Of a DNA stretch of 64,000 bases, positions 1-8,283 are shown one piece after another. The stretch is taken from the NCBI RefSeq assembly GCF_029433105.1, contig NZ_JARNTW010000006.1, forward strand, positions 62,001 through 126,000. Direction: 5' to 3'. Position 1 is the stretch's first letter; the number at the start of each line of letters is the position of its first letter. The DNA is from Runella sp. MFBS21. GTDB taxonomy: Bacteria; Bacteroidota; Bacteroidia; Cytophagales; Spirosomataceae. The notes beneath the pieces are model-generated. The model did no database searches and was not told the DNA's origin. It saw nothing but the letters and a program-made list of their open reading frames with translations. Both the position numbers and the translations under genes were made by a program.

Positions 1-1
1 G

Positions 2-100
2 CGCAATTTCTTAGCCGGCACCATCGCCTACAGTGCCCTCTTGTTTGGAGGCTTTGAGTTGCTACAGCGCCGTTTTCCTCAACTTGCTTTGGGTAAATAA
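2..100 (+). CDS. C-terminal end of a membrane protein (partial)
   Basis: An open frame enters from the left edge and encodes 32 residues before a TAA stop. The residues include a hydrophobic stretch (LAGTIAYSALLFGGF) that looks like a final membrane helix, followed by a basic tail ending in LALGK. The stop codon shares its last A with the ATG of the next gene (TAATG), which suggests translational coupling and one operon. Too little is present to name a family. Confidence 0.6.
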   Translation, partial: RNFLAGTIAYSALLFGGFELLQRRFPQLALGK

Positions 101-807
101 TGACGAAGGCTTTCATGAATTGGTCGGGCGGAAAAGATTCCGCCCTGTCTCTTTATCATATTCTACAAAATCACACCTACGATGTAAAGTACTTGCTGAC
201 ATCGGTCAATGAAGCCTTAGGGCGTGTATCAATGCACGGTGTCCGTGAAGATTTACTAAACTTGCAAGCCCAACGCATAGGGCTTCCGCTCATTACATTG
301 CGCCTACCCGAGACTTCCTCTATGGAAGAGTATAACCTCCGGATGAGCGATACCCTTCGTCCCTTAGCAGAGGCAGGCATTACCCATTCTATTTTTGGAG
401 ATATTTTCTTAGAAGATTTGCGCCAATACCGTGAAAATCAACTTACAAAAGTGGGGATGCAGGGTAGCTTTCCCCTTTGGAAGCGAGACTCGCAAGAGTT
501 ATTAGCGGAGTTTTGGGATTTAGGATTCCAAACCATAGTAGTGAGTGTCAATGGTAATTACCTCGACTCTTCTTTCTGTGGGCAAATCCTCAATCAAGAT
601 TTCGTTAAGAATCTTCCAAAAGGAGTAGATGTATGCGGCGAAAATGGCGAGTTTCATACTTTTGTGTTTCAAGCTCCTTATTTTTCCAAATCCATTGATT
701 TCGAAAAAGGCGAAACCGTCGAGAAAATATATCAATACAAAAACGCATCAGGCGAATCTCTTCAGTCTACTTATTTTTTCACTGATTTGATACCTACTAT
801 ACCATGA
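100..807 (+). CDS. DUF71/COG2102 (Dph6-like) PP-loop ATP pyrophosphatase
   Basis: This 235-residue protein has the PP-loop signature SGGKDS at residues 9-14, which binds ATP and adenylates a substrate. The following region (VSMHGVRED, then [13 protein letters not shown]) fits the DUF71/COG2102 family. Archaeal and eukaryotic members (Dph6) amidate diphthine; Bacteria lack diphthamide, so bacterial members must do something else, and some have been linked to cobalamin salvage. The gene begins on the stop codon of the upstream partial gene and overlaps bioB by 4 bases (ATGA), so it is translationally coupled to biotin synthase. A biotin-related role is inferred from context only. The family call is firm; the substrate is unknown. 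Confidence 0.82.
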   Translation: MTKAFMNWSGGKDSALSLYHILQNHTYDVKYLLTSVNEALGRVSMHGVREDLLNLQAQRIGLPLITLRLPETSSMEEYNLRMSDTLRPLAEAGITHSIFGDIFLEDLRQYRENQLTKVGMQGSFPLWKRDSQELLAEFWDLGFQTIVVSVNGNYLDSSFCGQILNQDFVKNLPKGVDVCGENGEFHTFVFQAPYFSKSIDFEKGETVEKIYQYKNASGESLQSTYFFTDLIPTIP

Positions 808-1778
808 CTCATTCTAATATTACCAAAGACGCTATCCGCAAGATATACCATACTCCGCTTTTAGAGCTTATTTACCAAGCAGCTACGGTTCATCGTCAAC
901 ACCACGACCCGCAGGAAGTTCAAGTCTGCACACTACTTTCTATCAAAACAGGCGGATGCCCTGAGGATTGCGCTTATTGTCCACAAGCGGCTCGTTACCA
1001 AACAAATGTACAAGCTCATAAGCTGATGGAAATAAACGAAGTACTAAGTGCAGCCCAAAGAGCTAAAGATACTGGAAGCACACGTTTTTGTATGGGAGCA
1101 GCTTGGCGCGAAGTACGCGATAACCGCGATTTTGACCGGGTACTGGAAATGGTAAAAGGGGTTAATAAAATCGGCTTAGAAGTATGCTGCACATTGGGAA
1201 TGTTGAGCGAGTCTCAAGCTCAAAAGCTAAAAGATGCAGGTCTGTATGCCTACAATCACAATCTTGACACGAGTGAAGAGTTTTATGGAGATGTCATTTC
1301 GACCCGCACCTACGATGACCGACTCGACACCCTGCATCATGTTCAAAAAGCTGGAATTTCGGCTTGCTCAGGCGGTATCATTGGAATGGGAGAAAGCGAC
1401 GAAGACCGCATCGGAATGCTCTACACCTTGGCCTCTCTTCCTACCCCTCCCGAATCGGTACCTGTCAATGCTCTAGTGGCGGTAGAAGGCACCCCTCTTG
1501 AAAATCAGAAGCGTGTTTCGGTCTGGGAAATGATACGAATGATAGCCACCGCTCGTATTTTGATGCCCAAAGCTATGGTCAGACTTTCGGCGGGCAGAGT
1601 CAACATGAGTGCTGAAGAGCAAGCGTTATGCTTTTTGGCAGGGGCTAATTCTATTTTTGCGGGCGAGAAGCTTCTAACCACCCCAAATCCTGAGATTGAT
1701 GCCGATGCGGAATTGTTCCAAACCTTAAATATCAAACCTCGATCTGCGTTTAAAGAACAGGCTCTTTCTTTGGTCTAA
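804..1778 (+). CDS. bioB: Biotin synthase (radical SAM)
   Basis: This 324-residue enzyme converts dethiobiotin to biotin by inserting sulfur, using S-adenosylmethionine and two iron-sulfur clusters. The radical-SAM cluster motif is [12 protein letters not shown] with cysteines 52, 56 and 59 (CxxxCxxC). Downstream blocks typical of BioB follow: [27 protein letters not shown] and the AGRVN segment near the end, containing the conserved arginine of the second cluster site. Length is normal for the family. The start overlaps the preceding PP-loop gene by 4 bases. No other bio genes are in the window, so the rest of the pathway is elsewhere. Confidence 0.97.
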   Translation: MTHSNITKDAIRKIYHTPLLELIYQAATVHRQHHDPQEVQVCTLLSIKTGGCPEDCAYCPQAARYQTNVQAHKLMEINEVLSAAQRAKDTGSTRFCMGAAWREVRDNRDFDRVLEMVKGVNKIGLEVCCTLGMLSESQAQKLKDAGLYAYNHNLDTSEEFYGDVISTRTYDDRLDTLHHVQKAGISACSGGIIGMGESDEDRIGMLYTLASLPTPPESVPVNALVAVEGTPLENQKRVSVWEMIRMIATARILMPKAMVRLSAGRVNMSAEEQALCFLAGANSIFAGEKLLTTPNPEIDADAELFQTLNIKPRSAFKEQALSLV

Positions 1779-1859
1779 AGAGTTAAAAAAGAGTCTTTAT
1801 CAAACGCCTTTCTGTTTTCCTAATTTCCTTTTTATTAGGTCAGGCTACATAAAATCCAT

Positions 1860-1867
1860 TACTTTTG
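1860..1867 (+). promoter_or_regulatory. Candidate Bacteroidota -7 box (TACTTTTG) for yqgE
   Basis: TACTTTTG fits TANNTTTG and lies 56 bases before the yqgE ATG. No clear TTTG box is visible about 19-20 bases upstream, so the call rests on the -7 element alone. Confidence 0.5.
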
Positions 1868-1923
1868 TACTTTCTTTCGTTATGTGATTAGATTTGCTGA
1901 TGTTAGAATTTGATTGATATAAA

Positions 1924-2478
1924 ATGCCATCACTAAAACCCACCAAAGGAAAATTACTCATTGCCGAACCGTTTTTAGGGGATCCTAATTTTGAACGGAG
2001 CGTCGTTTTTTTGTGCGAACATAATGAGCGAGGAACTTTTGGGTTGGTTTTTAATCAAACTACCAATTTATTTCTCAACGATGTTTTGCAAGAACCGGTG
2101 GCCAACAATTTACCCTTGTATCTAGGCGGACCTGTTGAGCAAAATACTTTACATTTTTTGCATCGCTTATCTTTTATTGAAGATGCTATTCCGGTAGGTG
2201 AGAATTTGTTTTGGAGCGGTGATTTTGAGCAAATTATCAGCATTTTAAATGCGGGAAAAATAACCGAGCAAGATATCCGTTTTTTTGTAGGATATTCGGG
2301 ATGGAGCGCGGGACAGCTTGATGATGAGCTAAAAAGGGATTCATGGATTGTGGCCGAAACAGACGCCGCTTTTATTTTTGATACTCCTACCGACCAATTT
2401 TGGCGCGCTGTATTGCGACGAATGGGCGGCGAATATCGCGTAAAATCACACTACCCTACTGACCCAAGATTAAATTGA
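1924..2478 (+). CDS. YqgE/AlgH family protein (DUF179)
   Basis: A 184-residue protein with the features of the YqgE/AlgH family: an N-terminal GKLLIAEPFLGDPNFERSVV block, then GTFGLVFNQ, LYLGGPVEQ and the C-terminal FVGYSGWSAGQLDDEL block. Family members are small cytoplasmic proteins with a conserved fold. AlgH was first linked to alginate regulation in Pseudomonas, but no biochemical activity is settled. The gene is monocistronic by position, with a candidate promoter 56 bases upstream, and is followed by an outer-membrane protein gene on the same strand. Confidence 0.92.
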   Translation: MPSLKPTKGKLLIAEPFLGDPNFERSVVFLCEHNERGTFGLVFNQTTNLFLNDVLQEPVANNLPLYLGGPVEQNTLHFLHRLSFIEDAIPVGENLFWSGDFEQIISILNAGKITEQDIRFFVGYSGWSAGQLDDELKRDSWIVAETDAAFIFDTPTDQFWRAVLRRMGGEYRVKSHYPTDPRLN

Positions 2479-2542
2479 TTGTTTATACATAATACCTTGT
2501 GGGATAGAATCCCTTCGCATCACATTTTTTTGCAACATTATC

Positions 2543-3124
2543 ATGAATTTAAAATTTAAGTTTTTAGCTCTTTTTTTCACAGTAGCTATTGCTACTCAGG
2601 CTCAAACTGTTTATATGAAGCCTCATTTGGGATTAAGAGCTGGGTTAAACATCTCACGGAGTACTTATTCCCCCAACTTTATTTATAATCTCAAGGCTCA
2701 ATCCCACCCTAACTTAGGTGTTTTTTACCGCTTTCGTACCAAAAAGTGGGTGTTCCAGCCTGAATTACAGCTTTCGGTACGCGGAGGTACTTTTAAGGGA
2801 GAAAACGAAATCGTTAAAAATAACCTCAATTATGGAAGTTTTGTACCCGTCCTTGGCTATATTCTTACAGAAGGATTAACCTTTGAAGTTGCTCCCGAGT
2901 TTAGTTATTTGCTCCATACTCCCAATACGATTGTACCCCTTCGCCGCAACGAAATGAGCTTGGGCACGGGTCTTAGATTCGACTTCATGGATATGGCCGA
3001 AGATTTTAGCCTCAATATCCGGTATATTCATGGCCTCAACAATCTATCAACATCTCAGTCGGAGAGTTTCTCTAATCGCACCTTGCAAGTATCGGTCATT
3101 TATAATCTTTACAAAAAGAAATAG
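2543..3124 (+). CDS. Small outer-membrane beta-barrel protein (PorT/OMP_b-brl type)
   Basis: 193 residues with a signal peptide (about residues 1-20, ending in TQAQ). The body alternates polar and hydrophobic residues, with aromatic-rich strands such as LGVFYRFRTKKWVFQPELQLSVRG and a final strand LQVSVIYNLYKKK, as expected for an 8-stranded outer-membrane barrel. The pattern matches the PorT/outer-membrane beta-barrel families common in Bacteroidota, several of which serve type IX secretion, but barrels diverge too quickly to assign a specific role. It precedes the trp leader region on the same strand with no clear terminator between them. Confidence 0.75.
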   Translation: MNLKFKFLALFFTVAIATQAQTVYMKPHLGLRAGLNISRSTYSPNFIYNLKAQSHPNLGVFYRFRTKKWVFQPELQLSVRGGTFKGENEIVKNNLNYGSFVPVLGYILTEGLTFEVAPEFSYLLHTPNTIVPLRRNEMSLGTGLRFDFMDMAEDFSLNIRYIHGLNNLSTSQSESFSNRTLQVSVIYNLYKKK

Positions 3125-3151
3125 ACGATACTGCTAAGCCCACAAATAAAA

Positions 3152-3182
3152 TTTGGTTTTTAAAATCACAGTTGTACTTTTG
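3152..3182 (+). promoter_or_regulatory. Consensus Bacteroidota promoter of the trpE leader
   Basis: TTTG at 3152-3155 and TACTTTTG at 3175-3182 are separated by exactly 19 bases, matching the Bacteroidota -33/-7 pattern. With usual spacing, transcription would begin about 5 bases after the box, at or next to the A of the leader-peptide ATG at 3187. The leader transcript may therefore be leaderless. Confidence 0.78.
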
Positions 3183-3186
3183 TGAC

Positions 3187-3243
3187 ATGAATAACAACAT
3201 AATCAATATTGCATATTGGTGGCGTACTCATTCTATCGGATGA
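3187..3243 (+). CDS. trpL: Tryptophan leader peptide with tandem Trp codons
   Basis: An 18-codon frame, MNNNIINIAYWWRTHSIG, with two adjacent tryptophan codons at 3217-3222 and a TGA stop at 3241-3243. It lies between a consensus promoter and a strong terminator, and trpE follows. This is the standard layout of a ribosome-mediated attenuator leader. The stop codon sits inside the left arm of the predicted antiterminator. A ribosome that reaches the stop would cover that arm and allow termination, whereas one stalled at the Trp codons would leave it free. No Shine-Dalgarno is visible. The symbol is used by analogy with enterobacterial trpL. Confidence 0.85.
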   Translation: MNNNIINIAYWWRTHSIG

Positions 3244-3295
3244 GCAAGTAGCCTTGTGTAATATTGGAGTGTGTACCAGCGGCTCGTTGCTCATC
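3239..3295 (+). promoter_or_regulatory. Antiterminator of the trpE attenuator
   Basis: GATGAGCAA at 3239-3247 is the perfect reverse complement of TTGCTCATC at 3287-3295. After a 2x2 internal loop, AGCC at 3250-3253 can also pair with GGCT at 3281-3284. These 13 pairs consume most of the left arm of the terminator, so the two structures are mutually exclusive. A short competing hairpin, CTCAT 3227-3231 with ATGAG 3240-3244, would be masked by a ribosome stalled at the Trp codons. Confidence 0.82.
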
Positions 3296-3314
3296 GCAGC
3301 GAGCCGCTTTTTTT
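3279..3314 (+). terminator. Attenuator terminator upstream of trpE
   Basis: GCGGCTCG (3279-3286) pairs with CGAGCCGC (3300-3307). The stem continues through one U-G pair and TGC/GCA to a TCATC loop, giving 12 pairs in all. Seven T residues follow at 3308-3314. This is a strong intrinsic terminator located 50 bases before the trpE start codon. Confidence 0.92.
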
Positions 3315-3364
3315 ATTTCTAAGACATTATCATCAAAACCTACCAATCTAATTCACATATAACA

Positions 3365-4804
3365 ATGGTTCAGACTGCCTTTACCGTCACTACAAAACAT
3401 CGTAAATTGTTGGGAGATATGCTTACTCCCGTAGGAGTTTATCTTAAATTACGCGACAAGTTCCCTTATACTGTCATGCTTGAAAGTGCTGAATACCACG
3501 GCATGGAGCATGGTTTCAGCGTTATTGCGTGTGATCCAGTAGCCTCGTTTGTGATTGATGAAGATGTAGTAAGCCAATCTTTCCCCGATGGTTCTGAAGA
3601 GACATTTCCTCTTACTCGTCGTAAGCAAGCCATGCAAACCTTACAAGAGTTTATTAAGCGCTTCGATGCACCTAAAAACGAGTACCCTTTCATCAATGGG
3701 GGGCTTTTTGGGCATATTACTTATGATTCGGTAGAATACTTCGAAGATATCGAAATTCAAGAAAAAACACCCGACAATGCCATCCCTCAGATGGTTTATC
3801 GCGTATATCGTTTTGTGATTGCCTTCAATCATTTCAAAGACGAAGTATATCTCTTTGAACATGATTACGGAGTTACTCGCGAAGACAGCCATCATAGCCG
3901 TAGCATGGGAATGGACTTGGAATCTTTGGAGATGATTGTGAAAGCACCCAAAATGGCCACTTTCCAATTTAAGGCTGCTGCTGAAGAACAAAGCAACGTA
4001 ACTGACGATGAAATGTCTGAAATCATCCAAAAATGTATTAATCACTGTCTGAGAGGCGATGTATTTCAGATTGTACCTTCTCGGCGTTTTAGCAAAAAGT
4101 TTGTGGGTGATGAATTCAACGTTTATCGCACACTTAGGTCTGTGAATCCCTCGCCTTATTTGTTTTATTTTGATTTTGGAAGCTATAAGATTTTTGGATC
4201 TTCGCCCGAAAAACAAATTTACATTAAAAATGGACACGCTGAGATTCACCCAATTGCGGGTACATTTCGACGCACTGGAGACGATGAGAAAGACGCCGAA
4301 CTGGCTCGCCAACTAGCTGCCGACCCCAAAGAAACTGCCGAACACGTAATGCTTGTAGACTTAGCGCGCAACGACCTCAGTAGAAGCTGCGATGTGGTCA
4401 AAGTAGAAACTTACAAAGAAGCTCAGTTTTTTTCGCACGTTATTCACTTAGTTTCGAAAGTTACTGGCAAAATGAGCCCTGGGGTCAACCCTCTTCAGCT
4501 AGTAGCTGATACTTTTCCGGCTGGCACTCTTTCTGGCGCCCCTAAGCACAATGCCATGACAATCATCAATCGCCTCGAAACTACCAATCGGAGCATTTAT
4601 GGTGGGGCATTAGGGCACATTAGCTTTAGTGGCGATTTCAATCATTGTATTACGATTCGTACTTTTTTGAGTAAAAACAATACTTTGTTTTATCAGGCCG
4701 GTATGGGAGTAGTAGCCAAATCAAACATTGCTTCTGAGATGCAAGAGGTGCATAACAAACTGGCAGCTCTCCGAAAAGCAATCGAATTGGCTAATGAATT
4801 GTAA
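3365..4804 (+). CDS. trpE: Anthranilate synthase component I
   Basis: 479 residues. The enzyme makes anthranilate from chorismate with ammonia supplied by a glutaminase partner (TrpG). Visible signatures are the chorismate-binding blocks PIAGTFRRTG, ETAEHVMLVDLARND, DTFPAGTLSGAPK and GGALGHISFSG. Near the N-terminus, the MLES segment (residues 38-41) corresponds to the LLES element that binds feedback-inhibiting tryptophan, so the enzyme is probably Trp-sensitive. A complete attenuator precedes it, which is independent support for a Trp pathway role over aminodeoxychorismate synthase. No trpG or other trp gene follows; the next gene is an unrelated secreted protein with its own promoter. Confidence 0.95.
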   Translation: MVQTAFTVTTKHRKLLGDMLTPVGVYLKLRDKFPYTVMLESAEYHGMEHGFSVIACDPVASFVIDEDVVSQSFPDGSEETFPLTRRKQAMQTLQEFIKRFDAPKNEYPFINGGLFGHITYDSVEYFEDIEIQEKTPDNAIPQMVYRVYRFVIAFNHFKDEVYLFEHDYGVTREDSHHSRSMGMDLESLEMIVKAPKMATFQFKAAAEEQSNVTDDEMSEIIQKCINHCLRGDVFQIVPSRRFSKKFVGDEFNVYRTLRSVNPSPYLFYFDFGSYKIFGSSPEKQIYIKNGHAEIHPIAGTFRRTGDDEKDAELARQLAADPKETAEHVMLVDLARNDLSRSCDVVKVETYKEAQFFSHVIHLVSKVTGKMSPGVNPLQLVADTFPAGTLSGAPKHNAMTIINRLETTNRSIYGGALGHISFSGDFNHCITIRTFLSKNNTLFYQAGMGVVAKSNIASEMQEVHNKLAALRKAIELANEL

Positions 4805-4838
4805 ATAGCCTTTTTATTCTTTATTACTAAAGTTTCTT

Positions 4839-4846
4839 TATCTTTG
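4839..4846 (+). promoter_or_regulatory. Candidate -7 box (TATCTTTG)
   Basis: TATCTTTG fits TANNTTTG and lies 66 bases before the preferred ATG of the secreted protein gene. It separates this gene from trpE transcriptionally. Confidence 0.5.
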
Positions 4847-4911
4847 TTTCACTTATTGCATACTTTTTGCATAAATTAACAGGGAGGTTAATTTGTAATC
4901 ACTTTCAACGT

Positions 4912-6099
4912 ATGAGGGGATATTTTATACTATTGGCAGTTTTTGTTTCCACACTTACATTTGGACAGGGAGGCATCAATCTTACTACCGTTGGAAATAC
5001 TACACCTTGGTCGCCTCAAGGTGTTTTGACAAAGACATTTCTGGACGTAGGGACGCCCGCAGTCAACGTAACTGCTACCGTAGAAGGCGATACTCGCCGT
5101 TTCAACAACAGCACTCCTCGAAACGACTCTCGCGGGCTTTGGCTTAGTACGTCTTTAGGAACACCCCTTGAAAGAGTTACTGTTACCTTCAATTTTAGTT
5201 CACCTGTTACAAACCTTTCGTTTAGAATTCTGGGGGTTGACCGTGACCTTAGCTTTAGTAACTATCAAGATAGGGTAGCTATTGACGGTCGAGATGCCAC
5301 AGATGCTGGGATAACCCCCGAAATTTCTTATAATCCTTCTACAGCTTATTTATCTAATGGGGAGCTCCCTCATATCAAAAACATATACGGTTTTACTCCT
5401 GACCCTTATGATAGCACCTCGACAGAGGTAGTTTTTCGGAATGTAGGTGTCAAAAAACTCACCCTTACTTTTGGGAGTGGACTTCTCGTCCGTGAAGGCC
5501 CACTCACTACCCAAAGTATTTTTATTTCAAGTTTATCGTGGTCAAATGTAGTGCCTGTCCAGCTCATTTATTTTCGTGGACAAGCTGAAAGCAATCGTGT
5601 ACGTCTTAATTGGGCTACTGCCACCGAAACCAACAGTGATTATTTTAGTATCGAAAGAAGTGTAGATTTAAAAGAGTTTTTGCCGATTGGTAAAATAACC
5701 TCCCTAGGCGAATCCCGTCAGCGTCATGAATACAGTTTTTTGGATGAAGCTCCTTTGCCAGGGGTCAATTATTATCGACTCAAACAAGTTGACAAAGACC
5801 TCGCGTTTGAATACTCTAAAATCATTGCGGTAAGTTCGCAGTCTCAAGCTTCCGATTTTGTGATTTATCCGAATCCCTCCGATGGCAAAACAATCAAACT
5901 ACAATTTGATAATATTGAGCTAGATGCTCTTCGACTAGTCAATATGGTAGGTCAAGAAATCCCCTTTGAAATACAAGCGTCTTCGACCAATAGTCTTACC
6001 ATTCGGCCTTTTCAGGAACTTCGCTCAGGGCTTTATTTTATTACTTATGCAACCCTTGGACGCAACAGAATCACACAAAAGCTGTGGGTGAGTCAGTGA
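4912..6099 (+). CDS. Secreted protein with type A T9SS sorting domain
   Basis: About 395 residues. The ATG at 4912 is preferred because it opens directly into a signal peptide (MRGYFILLAVFVSTLTFGQ); upstream in-frame TTG codons would place a non-signal extension first. The middle is beta-rich and not recognisable. From roughly residue 210 comes a common Bacteroidota pre-C-terminal module (VQLIYFRGQAESNRVRLNW, SIERS, NYYRLKQVD). The last 80 residues (DFVIYPNPSDG, LVNMVGQEI, LRSGLYFI) form a por-secretion C-terminal type A sorting domain. The protein should therefore be exported by the type IX system and surface-anchored or released. Function unknown. Confidence 0.85.
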   Translation: MRGYFILLAVFVSTLTFGQGGINLTTVGNTTPWSPQGVLTKTFLDVGTPAVNVTATVEGDTRRFNNSTPRNDSRGLWLSTSLGTPLERVTVTFNFSSPVTNLSFRILGVDRDLSFSNYQDRVAIDGRDATDAGITPEISYNPSTAYLSNGELPHIKNIYGFTPDPYDSTSTEVVFRNVGVKKLTLTFGSGLLVREGPLTTQSIFISSLSWSNVVPVQLIYFRGQAESNRVRLNWATATETNSDYFSIERSVDLKEFLPIGKITSLGESRQRHEYSFLDEAPLPGVNYYRLKQVDKDLAFEYSKIIAVSSQSQASDFVIYPNPSDGKTIKLQFDNIELDALRLVNMVGQEIPFEIQASSTNSLTIRPFQELRSGLYFITYATLGRNRITQKLWVSQ

Positions 6100-6101
6100 C
6101 G

Positions 6102-7658
6102 ATGACTTATGATGTAATTATAGTAGGCGGAGGTCATAATGGTTTGGTAGCTGCGGCATATCTGGCCCAAGCGGGTAAATCTGTGCTACTGCTTGAGCGA
6201 AATGACTATCTCGGAGGAGCCACTACCTCTCAACGTATTTTTCCCGAATACGAGGCATATCTTTCGCGTTATGCTTACTTGGTAAGTTTGTTTCCTGCTA
6301 AAATCATTCAAGACTTAAAGCTATCTATTCAACTCAAACGTCGAAAAACTGCCTCTTTTACTCCGTTCATTAAAAACGGAAAATCGTCGAGCTTACTTTT
6401 AAGCAATGTTGATGAGCACCTCAATACTCAACAAATCAAACAGCTACATCCTAAAGATTATGAAGGGTACCAACGAATCTTGTCGTTGCAGCAAATATTA
6501 GCCACTAAGATTTGGGACTCATTTTTGTGGCCCCTTCATTCCAAAGAGGACTGGGAAAAATCGCTTAGCAATTCTGACGAAAAATCGGCATGGCAAGCGC
6601 TAATAGAGCAGCCCATTGGGCAGCTGATTGAAACTTTTCTGCATGACGATATTCTACGGGGTGTAGTGTTGACTGATGCCAAAATCGGCACTTTTACTCA
6701 TGCACACGACCCAAGTTTGCTCCAAAACAAGACTTTTCTTTATCACGTTATTGGCAACAAGACTGGAGAATGGCGCGTACCAGTGGGAGGTATGGGGGCA
6801 GTGGTAAGGGCGATTGAGGATACTGCACAAAAAGCGGGTGCTACTATGATTACCGAAGCCTCAGTGGAGCTTTTGCATTTAGGAACTTCTTATCATACCA
6901 TTGGCTATCAAAAAGGCAACCAAGCATATGAAGCAAAGGCAAAATACGTGTTGATGAATGCTTCTCCAACAACAATCAATAAACTCCTTAACAAAGCCTA
7001 TACTCCTTCTCTCTCTAATGAAGGAACGGCTTTTAAGGTTAATATGCTTTTACGTAAATTACCCAAATTAAAAGCAAATGATGTTGCTTCAACCGAAGCT
7101 TTTGCAGGGACATTTCATATCAATCAATCTTATGAGCAGCTACAAATAGCTTATGAGGAGGCTAGTAGGGGTCATCTTCCTTCACTTCCTCCCTGCGAAA
7201 TCTATTGCCACACACTGACCGATACTTCTATTCTCTCACCTCAACTTGCCCAAAGTGGTTTCCACACGCTAACTCTTTTTGGGCTTGATATGCCTTATAG
7301 TTTGTTTAAACAAAACACCGATAACCTAAAAAAGTCAGTAGTAAAGGCCTATTTAGAGGGTATTAATGAATATCTAGACGAACCTATCGAAACCTGCATT
7401 GCTCAAAATAGCGACCAATCTTTATGTATTGAGGCCAAAACGCCTTACGACTTAGAGCAAGAGCTAGGCTTACCACAAGGCAATATTTTTCATGATGCAC
7501 CTAGCTGGTTTTTTGCCGAAAACACCACCGAGATAGGAAGCAGAGGAGTAGAGACCGAATTTGAAAGGTTGTATATATGCGGTTCGAGTGCCAAGCGCGG
7601 AGGAGCCGTAAGTGGTATTCCGGGTTACAATGCAGCTATGAAAGTCCTAGGGTTATGA
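6102..7658 (+). CDS. FAD-dependent oxidoreductase, phytoene desaturase-like (COG1233)
   Basis: 518 residues starting at an ATG two bases after the previous stop; an upstream GTG would overlap that gene and shift the nucleotide-binding motif away from the N-terminus. The dinucleotide-binding motif is DVIIVGGGHNGLVAAAYLAQAG, followed by LLLERNDYLGGATTSQ. The end has LYICGSSAKRGGAVSGIPGYNAA, the second FAD-binding block of the phytoene desaturase-like (CrtI/COG1233) superfamily. It most resembles the PYROXD2-like branch, whose substrate is uncertain. No carotenoid genes lie nearby, so a carotenoid role is not supported. It is probably cotranscribed with the secreted protein before it. Confidence 0.82.
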   Translation: MTYDVIIVGGGHNGLVAAAYLAQAGKSVLLLERNDYLGGATTSQRIFPEYEAYLSRYAYLVSLFPAKIIQDLKLSIQLKRRKTASFTPFIKNGKSSSLLLSNVDEHLNTQQIKQLHPKDYEGYQRILSLQQILATKIWDSFLWPLHSKEDWEKSLSNSDEKSAWQALIEQPIGQLIETFLHDDILRGVVLTDAKIGTFTHAHDPSLLQNKTFLYHVIGNKTGEWRVPVGGMGAVVRAIEDTAQKAGATMITEASVELLHLGTSYHTIGYQKGNQAYEAKAKYVLMNASPTTINKLLNKAYTPSLSNEGTAFKVNMLLRKLPKLKANDVASTEAFAGTFHINQSYEQLQIAYEEASRGHLPSLPPCEIYCHTLTDTSILSPQLAQSGFHTLTLFGLDMPYSLFKQNTDNLKKSVVKAYLEGINEYLDEPIETCIAQNSDQSLCIEAKTPYDLEQELGLPQGNIFHDAPSWFFAENTTEIGSRGVETEFERLYICGSSAKRGGAVSGIPGYNAAMKVLGL

Positions 7659-7663
7659 TTTTG

Positions 7664-8188
7664 CTAGGCAAATTCCCGTTGGATTTCTTCTTTCACTTTT
7701 TTGAGGGCGTGAGCAGTAGGGTTTCGGTTGTCTTGAATGATTTTTTCAAAAATCTTTTTAGATAATTCCAGCGGTGATGCCTCCGCAGGAATATCCGCAG
7801 CCGCTTGGTTAATGAGCGTAATTACCTCTTGCTGAGCAGCCCTAATATCTTCCCATACTTCAACACTCATGTACACTTGTTGCGACAAATTATGATTGAA
7901 TTCTTCTCTTACTTCTCTCAACAGAATCTGTTGAAATTCCAAGGCATGAGTAGCCGAGCCATTGAGTCTAATAAGAAGGTTGTTGGGACTGATACGTTCC
8001 AAAAAGAGACACATCCTCTCATAGGCTTGAAGACGAATCGGAAGTGTGATTTCTATTTGTTTTCGTTTTTGGTCAAGGTGTTTTTCGTCGACTTGTTTTT
8101 TCAAAAAAGCCGTTATAGTCAGATACATTGCATATAAAACCAAAGCTGAGGGAACAAGAATTTTTAGTAGGTCCGTGACGATTTCCAT
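7664..8188 (-). CDS. Conserved hypothetical single-pass membrane protein
   Basis: 174 residues with one N-terminal membrane helix (LVPSALVLYAMYLTITAF, about residues 11-28). A charged, mostly helical cytoplasmic domain follows, with a segment ITLPIRLQAYERMCLFLERISP. Proteins with this layout occur widely in Bacteroidota without known function; I cannot give a family name with confidence. It converges with the FAD oxidoreductase (5-base gap) and diverges from the HesB-like gene. No enzymatic motif is visible. Confidence 0.7.
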   Translation of the reverse strand: MEIVTDLLKILVPSALVLYAMYLTITAFLKKQVDEKHLDQKRKQIEITLPIRLQAYERMCLFLERISPNNLLIRLNGSATHALEFQQILLREVREEFNHNLSQQVYMSVEVWEDIRAAQQEVITLINQAAADIPAEASPLELSKKIFEKIIQDNRNPTAHALKKVKEEIQREFA

Positions 8189-8283
8189 GGGTTTGTTGTT
8201 TGCACTTTACAAGATACGTTGCGCAAAGAACGCAAACAGAAAGCAAAATAGTACGCATTAATGAAGATAACCTATAAAAAACC

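Noticed and set aside
3641-4312. A 223-residue open frame antisense to trpE
   Set aside because: It lies entirely inside a well-supported gene, has no start-site signals and no recognisable domain; it is a by-product of trpE codon use.
3365-4804. TrpE as aminodeoxychorismate synthase (PabB)
   Set aside because: The tryptophan attenuator and the MLES feedback element make anthranilate synthase the better call.
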